64,000 bases of DNA from Tretioscincus oriximinensis (lineage: Eukaryota > Chordata > Lepidosauria > Squamata > Gymnophthalmidae). The notes under the pieces are model-generated. The model ran no database searches and had not been told where the DNA came from. It saw nothing but the letters and a program-made list of their open reading frames with translations. The position numbers were made by a program, and so were the translations under genes. This document shows positions 56,826 to 64,000 of the stretch, piece by piece (positions within the stretch are counted from its first letter, which is position 1; each line of letters opens with the position of its first letter). The stretch lies in the NCBI GenBank assembly GCA_022410635.1, contig JAJVDF010000434.1:83205-147204 (forward strand), read 5' to 3'.

Positions 56826-57112
56826 TTTTTTTTTTNAAATCATTTTATTCATTTTACCAACACAGTACATATACAAAACAAAACATATTAAACATAACAA
56901 TATACAATGAAGAACATAACCCCTTCCCACCCACCCCGGGAGATCATATATACATATTTACACATTAAATCATATTTCTTAAATCGGATATCATAGCAAT
57001 AGTATGGGCCAACGTAGCATTTCTGTTGAAATTTGCACCAAGGGCCAAGATTTCCCGCCAGTTCCTTTCCCATGTAGTCCTCTGTAACAGACCCATATTT
57101 ATTAAACGTTTT
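56826..57112 (-). mobile_element. short 5'-truncated L1 insertion
   Basis: It is flanked by 13-bp direct repeats TCTGAGGAAATGT (56,813-56,825 and 57,113-57,125). A T-run (with an N at 56,836) at the left is the reversed poly(A). The ~270-bp body is presumably an L1 3' end. Its sequence is not closely similar to the 3'UTR of the neighbouring L1. A 93-codon ORF on the minus strand spans it and has no independent meaning. Confidence 0.75.
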
Positions 57113-57125
57113 TCTGAGGAAATGT

Positions 57126-57170
57126 GACAGAAAAATAAAACAGATGTGACAGAAAAATAAAAAAGACACA
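57126..57170. repeat. 22-bp tandem duplication
   Basis: Two copies of GATGTGACAGAAAAATAAAA-like sequence side by side. Confidence 0.75.
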
Positions 57171-57185
57171 ACTTATTAAAAATAT

Positions 57186-57206
57186 AGGATTTGATTTATT
57201 ATTATT
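57186..57206. repeat. 21-bp target-site duplication, left copy
   Basis: It starts AGGATTTGATTTATTATTAT and is identical to 63,667-63,687. It borders the 3' end of the full-length L1. Confidence 0.9.
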
Positions 57207-57349
57207 TTATTATAAATTTTTCCAAAAATATACAAACAACAAACTCATGATATAGTAAGGTGGAATAATAACATTGTCCCCATGCACCCCCCTTCCCCCC
57301 CTAGAACGGCTTAGTCCACACTAATTTGGGTAGAGTTTCCTTGTTAGAT
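57207..57349 (-). other. L1 3'UTR and tail
   Basis: Short 3'UTR after the ORF2 stop. It contains a G-rich stretch on the minus strand near 57,290-57,302 (plus strand CCCCCCTTCCCCCCC), as L1 3'UTRs often do. It ends in TTTATAATAAAAT rather than a long A-run. Confidence 0.7.
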
Positions 57350-58636
57350 TTAAAGAATCCAGCGTTGTTCTCGGAACATCTTTATGGTTTCTTTTAACAG
57401 TATGTGTGCATTATTGCTCGAGGCATGTGCAACGATCGGTTGCCAGTTTATTGTCCAATGAGGTTTGACGTTGATCCCAATGGAGAGTAGTCTTTTGCCT
57501 TGTAACACATCAAATGTCATTAACTCGATGTGATAATGCCACCATAAGTCCATCGTCCAGTTTTGTTGGTTCTTCCATTCTTTTACTATGACCATATGTC
57601 CCGCTAAAATACCTCTATCTATGCAATATTTACGTTGATTATCGATATTGATAAATTCCAGTGATCCAAATACCCATATCACGGAGGAGTCCGGTATCGA
57701 GATGTCAGTGATCAGTTTTAATACGTCTCTAATTTTTTCCCAGAATCTTATAACCATCGGACAATACACCCACATATGCAGATATGTGCCCCTATTACCA
57801 CATCCGTGCCAACATATAGGCGTAATTCTAGTGATGTGTGACAATTGCGCAGGGGTACAATACCATCTGGATATTCTTTTTAATTCCGTCTCCCTAAGCC
57901 TGGTGTCTCTAAGTTTCAGATATGATTTTATCCATTGGTGTCGATATGGATTCAGTTGGGGGAATTCCGTTTCCCAATATTCCATGATGTTTATTAAGTT
58001 ATTATATTTATTATTCATAATAATGTCATATATTATTTTAATTAGTTTCCTCTCTCCTTTCAGCAACTTATCTATGACAATCTCTAAATCGGATCTTCCA
58101 GTCATGATATTTTTTAGTTCTTGATTGTTTAATTGTCGTTCTATCGCCCATTCCTGTAGCCAATAGGTCAATCCCCTATTTAATGTAAAATTTCTTAATA
58201 TTGTCCTATTTACTGGGTTGCCTTCGTGGTCGATTAGGTCCCTTAGGATTCTATAATTATTGGATTTTAATATATCTAGATATTTGTTTAATTGGTAATT
58301 TCCTGCATTATTTAGGGCTGTAGTGGAGGCTACATGTCTCCAGTCATTTACTTGTAATCGCCAATTTATTTTCCACCTTCTGAAATTGGCGTTGAGTGGT
58401 AGTAGCCATGTTTTCAGCGTTTTTCCTTCGATAAAAGGATATAAGACTGTTTTATATAGCATGTTGTTGGCTTCTAATTCTGTCCTAACTGATTTTTTTC
58501 CCCTATCGTGTTCTAATTGCATCAATTTATGTATTTGGAAGGCGTCAAAGTATGATCTTAAAGAAGGGAGCCCCCAACCTAATTGTTCTCTTTTGGAGTA
58601 CAGCGTCCTATTAGAAATTCTGTTTTTTTTTATCAT
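57350..58636 (-). pseudogene. L1 ORF2, C-terminal part (after frameshift)
   Basis: 428 codons are open. Residues ~20-45 show WGLPSLRSYFDAFQ, the L1 post-RT block that normally reads GGLGLPNL-like. The C-terminal Cys/His block is intact: WYCTPAQLSHI, then C275-x3-C279-x7-H287-x4-C292 and IRFW. The first ATG (ATGATAAAA) is not a biological start; the segment is the continuation of the upstream frame past an A-run at 58,623-58,631. In L1 ORF2 this part follows the RT and binds RNA. Combined with the upstream part, total length is near the ~1,260-1,280 residues usual for L1 ORF2p. Confidence 0.9.
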
Positions 58637-61124
58637 TCAAGACCCACAATTTAATATGAGTCTCCCAAAGTCTAAATTGTGCTTCTGGGATGTCCATGGG
58701 TAGTGTTTGGAATAGAAAAAGGAACTTTGGTAAAATTAACATATTTACCGCTCTTATTTTCATAGAGGTTGTCCATTTTTTGTTTTGGCATGTCTTTAAT
58801 AATTTTTTAGTTTTTTTCCAAATCGGATGGTAATTGGTCCGGATCATTTTATCCATATTTTTTGTTATCCAAATCCCTAAATATTTGAGTTTTTTGAGTC
58901 TTATTCCTAAGCCCGATCGGGTGTGTATTTCCTCAAGTTCATTTCTCGAAACGTTTGTTGTTAATCGTTCCGAATTTGAGACGTTGATTCTTATGCCAGA
59001 TAACCTTTCAAAATTATCAGTTAAAGTTTTTATTCGTAGAATTCCTGTCATTGGGTCTGTCATGATAATCAAAGCGTCATCAGCATAGAGTTGAATTTTT
59101 ATCTCCTCTCTATTAATTTGATACCCCTTTATGATGGGGTCGTCTCTTATTGTGTCTGCTAAGATTTCCATTGCCATTGCGAATATTAAGGGTGACAATG
59201 GGCATCCCTGTTTTACTCCATTTTCTATTTCCACAAATTGAGATACCCCGGAGTTTACTTTTATTCTTATCCTATTGTGAGCATATAAATTTACTATAAC
59301 TTTGGTAAATTTTTGTCCCATGTTGTATTTATTACAGAGGTTTTCAATATATTTATGGCTCACAGAATCAAACGCCTTGTAGACATCTAATTTTAATAAT
59401 GCTAATCGTTTGTTATATTTTTGTGCGTGATTCAAGATGTTAATGGTGTTTCTTATGGGATCTGCAATCTGTCTACCTTTTATAAAGCCAAATTGGTCCT
59501 CGTTTATTATTTTGGGGAGTATTTTCTCTAATCTTTTTGCTAGAATTGAAGTAAATATTTTATAGTCTTGATTTAGAAGTGTGATTGGACGGTATGATTC
59601 AACATCTACCGAGGGTCTACCTTTTTTGAGTATCGGTACTATCTCGGAATCCCTCCATGTGGAAGGAATATCCTGTCCTAATAATATTTGGTTATACATG
59701 TCAGTCAAAGGAGGGATCAATTCCTCCTTAAAGATTTTATAAAATGCTGAAGTAAAACCATCTATACCTGGCGATTTTCCTAATTTTAATCCTGTGATGG
59801 CGAGTCTTACTTCTTGTTTGCTAATTGTGGTGTTGAGGATAGTTTGTTCTTCGTTATTTAATTGTGTTTTGGCCTGAAATAAAGGAGGGTTGACATGTCG
59901 AAGTCTATATAGATGTTTATAAAATTTGGCTAAACATTCTCTTATTTTTGGGTCTCGCGTTTGTATATGACCCTCATTATCTTTTAATGCTGTTATTCTT
60001 TTTTTTCCCTCCTTGGCCTTTAGCGCTTTAGCCATTCTTTTCATGCTTCTGACGTCCCATGCTAACAGTTCATTTCTTGTATACATGCTTGTCTTAGTTA
60101 ATTTTGATCTATCCAGAAATTCAAGCTTCTTTTTAGCTTCATCCAGTTGCCTTTTGGTATTTGGATGAAATCTAATTCTGAGGTTTCCTTCTAATTGTTG
60201 TATATGTGAAATAATTTCCTGCCTGTATCTGTTTCTGGCTCTTCTTATTCTAATGTCCTGTTGAATGCAGAGACCCCTCATTGTGGCCTTAAAGGCGTCC
60301 CACACAACGGATTCCCTGATGTTTGGAGTTCTATTAGTTTCGAAGAATTGGCCAATTTTTGTTTTTAGTTCCGACAATATTTCGTTATTATCCGCCCAAT
60401 CCGGTGAGAATCTCCAGGAAATCATTGGCGGGTCTGGGTTATATGTAAAAATTGCAATTACTGGAGAATGGTCTGATAGCCATCTCGGGTTAGTTTCGAC
60501 CTTCTGTACATTAAGTCCATTTAACTTATGGACAAAAATGTAATCAGGATAAGTAAATGTTTGGTGCCTAGCTGAGTAAAAGGTAGGGTCTTTCTGGCTG
60601 CCCAANATTTCACAAACATCTTTCAATCCCCATCGTGCCAGAGAGTNCGCTCTGCGTANTCTTTGAGTCTGTGCTGGGGCNNTTCTTANATCAATATTAA
60701 AGTCCCCTCCCAAGATCACGTCTCCTTTTACAAAGTTCTGTAAAAGCCTCATTGCATTGTTGATATATTGTTTTTGACTAATATTGGGTACATAGAGATT
60801 AGCCAAAGTGACCTCCTTACCGTCCAACTTGCCTCCTATGTAAATTAATCTACCATTTCGATCTTGTTTTATTCTTTCTCTCTCAAAATTTATGGAGCGC
60901 CTTATTAATATGGCCACTCCTCTCGCTCTACGAGAACCCCGGCTTTCTGCTATTACTTCCCATTCTCTGTATTTACATAATGGGGTTTCATCGATGGCTT
61001 TATGAGTTTCCTGTAGAAATAGAATGTCTATTTTTTGGTCCTTTAATAATTTCCATAAGCGATATTTTTTAAGGTCATTGCTCATGCCATTGATATTCAA
61101 TGTCATGATTCTGATTTTAGACAT
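58611..61124 (-). pseudogene. L1 ORF2, endonuclease and reverse transcriptase
   Basis: 837 codons from an ATG with G at -3. Residues 1-225 form the APE-like endonuclease: LNING (8-13), QETH with E39, GGDFN (D141, N143) and SDHSP (D218, H219). The usual RIDYIF block reads YPDYIF here. A linker follows. The RT spans about 440-760: SPGIDGF, ESYRPITLLNQDYKI (509-523), FGFIKGRQ, KLDVYKAFD (motif A, D580), GVKQGCPLSP (motif B) and QLYADDAL (motif C, D682/D683). All catalytic residues are present. Several N near 60,606-60,690 give unread codons at 146-173. The frame stops after an A-run where the C-terminal part shifts frame. Confidence 0.93.
58623..58631 (-). other. homopolymer frameshift in L1 ORF2
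   Basis: Nine T on the plus strand (A9 in the element). The two ORF2 frames overlap here and differ by one base, so a single-base length change of this run separates them. It may be a real mutation or a sequencing error. Confidence 0.85.
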
Positions 61125-61351
61125 TTCTTCCGTGGTTGTTTTTCTTTCTTAGGTGTTCCTACTGTTGGATGTATGGATTGTCCTTCCCATTTTTGTGAAT
61201 GTTTCCGTTCTATTCCCCACCCTATTACCCCTTTGCCCTTATCATTGAGCCTCAACCCATCTCTAGGAGAGTTGGGCCAAAGCTGATGAACTATCTGTTC
61301 ACCATCCATGAAGGGCCTGTTGGGACTGCAGAGTCCTTGGTGCTGCTCCAT
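61103..61351 (-). CDS. small ORF upstream of L1 ORF2, unknown
   Basis: 82 codons in the inter-ORF region, overlapping the start of ORF2. Its TGA stop shares bases with an ATG of ORF2 codon 7 (ATGA, near 61,106). The product is basic at the C-terminus (PKKEKQPRKKC) and has no recognised domain. It could be a chance ORF; the stop-start overlap is the only reason to list it. No expression evidence is available from the sequence. Confidence 0.25.
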   Translation of the reverse strand: MEQHQGLCSPNRPFMDGEQIVHQLWPNSPRDGLRLNDKGKGVIGWGIERKHSQKWEGQSIHPTVGTPKKEKQPRKKCLKSES

Positions 61352-62517
61352 ATATTATGTTCTCCTTTTCCCCCCATTATTTTCTAATGAAAAGCAAAAG
61401 ATGGAACCGTGACATATTTCACAGTAATTAGTTGAATTTCTTCTATTTCCTCAATTTTTCCTAATTTAAACTATTGTATGATTCATAGTTTTATCTGATT
61501 AAGTAAGGAAGAGGATTCCTTTTGTAAATTAAATTCACCAAAAGTATGATTTATATATTACTCAACCTGCTAACCCTTCCCATGTATAGCTTAAGTTTAT
61601 CTACTATCTACCTCTATCTTTTATTAAACATAGAATCCGTATCAGTTTAGCACCAATTATTACATCTATATATCAGTCAGATTACTAATGCCAGAAATTG
61701 TATAATTGATATGGCTACTATATGCATTTTAACTCATTTTAAATTCATAATATACCTGTTACAAGTGGCTACTATATACAATTTAACTCATTTGAAATTC
61801 ATAGTATGTTTGTTACTTGTGTATCACTGTAACATATTGCAATATCTTGTCCCCTACTTTGGCTCATCACAGTTCCTACTTCGTCTAGTTTGATACTATA
61901 TAATACATCTTAGAATAAAGTATTTTCACATATAATGTACGTATTAATAGTTCTCTATTTCTTCAAATTATCTCTGTGTAGCCTTTTTGTATTATTTCAG
62001 ATTGAGTTAGGGGAAGAGCCTGAGAGTAGAATATAGTTCCTTTACTAGTTTCTGTCCCTTGTTAGGTGCAGAAAATATAAAATAAGATAGAAGAAAGAAA
62101 ACAATGAAAAGAAGTGAGGAATAAAGAGGGATAGAATAGAGTAGCATATACTATACATATATATGATTTCCTGCTTCATCACAATCTCTTTATAGTCTCT
62201 TTAAGTTATAATACATAAAAATAAAAAAACAAAGAAGAGAGGAAAAAAGAGAGAAAATTAGACTGTATTGCTTCATACGAATAAAAAGAAGTTACTTGTT
62301 TTAGTTGTAATTAAATGTATTGTATATCATAAATAAATTCGTTTCTTCTGCCTTAGTTTTTAGGTGGCATTAAAGAATTAATGTGAGATAGAGTAGAAGA
62401 GAAAGGAGAAAGAAATGTAGAGGAGCAAACATAGTTTTGAAAGACTTCCTTAGCTTTCTTCAGTAATTACTGACTCAACTGACTTATAGATATAATATAT
62501 ATAGTTATATACAATAA
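61125..62517 (-). other. L1 inter-ORF region (~1.4 kb)
   Basis: AT-rich sequence between ORF1 and ORF2 with no long ORF apart from the 82-codon one. There are no obvious borders of a separate inserted element (no tail with duplication, no TIR). Mammalian L1s have tens of bases here. It could be native to this L1 lineage or an unrecognised insertion. Confidence 0.55.
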
Positions 62518-63450
62518 TTATATTTTCTTCTTTTGTTGTACTCCAGATCTTAACTTATGTTTGTAGTCCCTAGCGTCTATTTTCTTGGCTTTTAGCTGCT
62601 GTAGTTTTCTTTCCAGTTCTATTATCTCTGCCTCCTCTGAAGNTGAAGCCATTTCCGATTGCTGTGTCCTCGAAGCTGAAGATATATCCGTACAGTCTAT
62701 ATTAAATGTAGCTAACATTTCAATTCCCTCTTCCAAATTCTGTGCCTTGAAAAAAAGTCCATCCTTATTCACCGCAATTGCGGTAGGGAAAAGCCATTTA
62801 AATTTTATGTTAGCTCCCATTAGTTTTTGAGTGATAGGTTTCAGAGCGTTGCGGGCTTGTCTTGTATCAAAGGATAGGCCCAGAAAAGGGAGAATTTTTT
62901 GCCCTTCAAAATTCAACTCCTTAATGTTGCGTAGTTTTCTCAGAGTCTCATCTCGTATATTTTCCCTATTGAAAGCTATTAGAATGTCTTTTGTTGATGT
63001 GCCCGAGCGGGAGCCGCCTGCGGTCCAATGTATGCATGCGATTTCAGAGGAGTCCATAGTAATTCCGTTTGTTTGTAGCCAGTCTGTCATAGCATTTAAT
63101 AAACCACTTGCCCCAAATTGGGGCACAAACCCTTTCAGTCTCAGATTCCGGCGTCTCCCTCTGTCCTCAACCGCTGTAAGATTCTTTTTTAACATCTCTA
63201 ATTCCTCGCCATGATTTTCGCCTATTCTTTCTAGTACTTTGATTATTGCCAAATTAATTTTGATGTCCTCTGTAAGGGTATCGCATAGATCACCAATTTT
63301 TCCCAGATCTTGCTTTACAGACTTAATTTCAGTTTTTAAGCTTTGAAATTCAATAGTCATATTTGTTACCTTGTCTTCAAGTTTTTGGATCGCGTTCAAT
63401 AGTACTTCTTTCAGGTTGGAGAGATCCGTCTCTTCCGCGTCTGTCGCCAT
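62518..63450 (-). CDS. L1 ORF1p, RNA-binding chaperone
   Basis: I place the start at the ATG at 63,450 (context AACATGG, a strong vertebrate start), not at the in-frame TTG seven codons upstream. The 310-residue protein has a heptad-rich coiled coil over residues ~10-95 and then the RRM-entry motif RGRRRNLRLKGF (97-108). RRM-like and C-terminal domain sequence (ILIAFNRENIRDETLRK; RQARNALKPI) and a basic tail ending VQQKKKI follow. This is the order of Transposase_22-type ORF1p, which trimerises through the coil, coats L1 RNA and acts as a nucleic-acid chaperone in the cytoplasmic RNP. One N makes a codon near residue 270 unreadable. The frame is otherwise intact; ORF2 follows after 1.4 kb. 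Confidence 0.9.
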   Translation of the reverse strand: MATDAEETDLSNLKEVLLNAIQKLEDKVTNMTIEFQSLKTEIKSVKQDLGKIGDLCDTLTEDIKINLAIIKVLERIGENHGEELEMLKKNLTAVEDRGRRRNLRLKGFVPQFGASGLLNAMTDWLQTNGITMDSSEIACIHWTAGGSRSGTSTKDILIAFNRENIRDETLRKLRNIKELNFEGQKILPFLGLSFDTRQARNALKPITQKLMGANIKFKWLFPTAIAVNKDGLFFKAQNLEEGIEMLATFNIDCTDISSASRTQQSEMASXSEEAEIIELERKLQQLKAKKIDARDYKHKLRSGVQQKKKI

Positions 63451-63666
63451 GTTATCCGCCTCAGAGCTCAAGCCGCTCTGACAGCCGTAGGGTAGTAAAA
63501 TTATCCACAGAGCTTTCTATCCCCTCGCATAAATGATGTACAATCGCTACCCAGCTTCTGTCACGTTTCCTGGGCTTAATAGCGTGGGAAAGTTATATAA
63601 ATTGAAGTTTTAAAGACGGAGCAGCTTCAGACGCGTCTACCTCTGCTGCTCGCGCATGCGCAGTCC
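63451..63666 (-). promoter_or_regulatory. L1 5'UTR / internal promoter
   Basis: About 216 bp from the 5' end to the ORF1 ATG. It is GC- and CpG-richer than the rest of the element and starts GGACTGCGCATGCGCGAGCA. L1 elements carry an internal pol II promoter here. No TATA box is seen. Confidence 0.65.
63652..63661. promoter_or_regulatory. NRF1-type site at the L1 5' end
   Basis: GCGCATGCGC, a perfect palindrome matching the NRF1 recognition core. It spans bases +6 to +15 of the element. Its position at the start of the transcript resembles initiator-proximal factor sites in other L1 promoters; binding is inferred. Confidence 0.55.
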
Positions 63667-63674
63667 AGGATTTG

Positions 63675-63687
<13 letters not shown>
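63667..63687. repeat. 21-bp target-site duplication, right copy
   Basis: Identical to 57,186-57,206. It borders the 5' end of the L1 and merges into the (TTA)n microsatellite. Confidence 0.9.
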
Positions 63688-63727
<40 letters not shown>

Positions 63728-63857
63728 ATGATAATGATAATGATAATGATTATTATTATTAATTATTTATTTATTTATTATTTATTATTTATTATTATTA
63801 TTATTATTTATTATTATTATTATTTATTATTATTATTTTTATTTTTTATTTTTTCAA
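63676..63857. repeat. (TTA)n-based compound microsatellite
   Basis: Long TTA run, then GATAAT units, then mixed TTA/TTTA and T-rich sequence. The 103-codon ORF across it is compositional (L/I runs). Confidence 0.95.
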
Positions 63858-64000
63858 AATCAGGAAAACTTTATTCTATTTCCATTCTTCACCATCAACA
63901 GAAAAATTGGAGAAAGCAATGTTTGTTTTACAAAGATAATGCATCTCCCAGAGAAGAAAAACCTTAAATTGAGAATAGAGGTAACATGGGAAGAAACACA
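63858..64000. other. unique sequence to window end
   Basis: Nothing recognised. Confidence 0.4.

Larger units (their letters stand above)
57207..63666 (-). mobile_element. full-length L1 LINE
   Basis: The 6,460-bp element lies between identical 21-bp duplications. In its own direction it has a ~216-bp 5'UTR beginning GGACTGCGCATGCGCGAGCA, ORF1 (63,450-62,518), an inter-ORF region of ~1.4 kb, ORF2 (61,124-57,350, one frameshift) and a ~140-bp 3'UTR ending in an A/T-rich tail without a long poly(A). Perfect duplications and nearly intact ORFs point to a recent insertion. Seven or so N in the ORF regions leave some codons unread. ORF1p and ORF2p assemble on their own RNA and insert a copy by target-primed reverse transcription in the nucleus. 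Confidence 0.93.

Noticed and set aside
61140..61175. Splice acceptor TTTTTCTTTCTTAG/G on the plus strand
   Set aside because: It is antisense to L1 and no adjoining plus-strand exon is visible.
63451..63471. L1 ORF1 start at 63,471
   Set aside because: That triplet is TTG; the ATG at 63,450 has a strong vertebrate initiation context and is the better start.
63656..63967. Leucine/isoleucine-rich 103-codon ORF as a membrane protein
   Set aside because: It is the translation of the (TTA)n microsatellite.

Overview
The window reads as non-coding, repeat-rich DNA from a vertebrate genome, most likely a squamate reptile (a gecko or other lizard is my inference). The evidence is the mix of repeats: an L1 LINE with nearly intact ORFs, several CR1 copies of two kinds (tails built on ATTCTATG or on TTCTTATG), L2-type LINE 3' ends with (AAAT)n tails, tRNA-derived SINEs, solo LTRs and several terminal-inverted-repeat DNA elements. 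I found no host protein-coding gene, rRNA, functional tRNA, CRISPR array or operon. Every long ORF belongs to a transposable element; the many 60-100 codon ORFs look like chance.

Layout. 1-11,980 is mostly unique AT-rich sequence with a perfect hairpin at 1.24 kb, a possible MITE at 2.2 kb, a SINE at 3.05 kb and L2 3' fragments at 4.8-6.6 kb. 11,983-14,275 is a minus-strand CR1 with RT remnants. 16,357-17,747 is a second CR1 3' end carrying a nested L2 tail and followed by a 690-bp TIR element with a target duplication. 19.8-20.2 kb is a SINE split by an L2 tail, and 22.7-23.8 kb is a plus-strand L2. 24,163-26,062 is a three-level nest: CR1 3'UTR (-) containing CR1 (+) containing a solo LTR. 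27.4-29.4 kb is a ~77-bp satellite with an assembly gap and a GC-rich block, both between ~88-bp direct repeats. 31.2-33.7 kb has a SINE and an L1 3' fragment. 35.2-41.8 kb is a dense cluster: a hAT-type element with perfect 8-bp duplications, an old plus-strand L1 split by a solo LTR, a CR1 piece and two SINEs. 43.7-51.1 kb holds scattered TIR-element copies, CR1 pieces, a minisatellite and fold-back repeats. 52,120-54,864 is a 2.7-kb TIR element with a long polypurine tract. 56.8-63.7 kb has a short L1 insertion and a full-length L1 on the minus strand.

The main biological unit is the L1 at 57,207-63,666. It has a 21-bp perfect target-site duplication, an intact ORF1, an ORF2 broken only by one base in an A-run, a 1.4-kb ORF1-ORF2 spacer and an NRF1-type palindrome at its 5' end. 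ORF1p (RNA binding) and ORF2p (endonuclease plus reverse transcriptase) are the two proteins such elements use for target-primed reverse transcription. L1 machinery may have supplied the short L1 copies; CR1 and L2 enzymes move their own 3' ends and SINEs sharing those ends. I did not find a new gene system. The items most worth checking are the unusual L1 inter-ORF region, the conserved paired-octamer palindrome in the TAGRCTGACC element family, the 2.7-kb TIR element, and the duplicated borders of the satellite/GC block.
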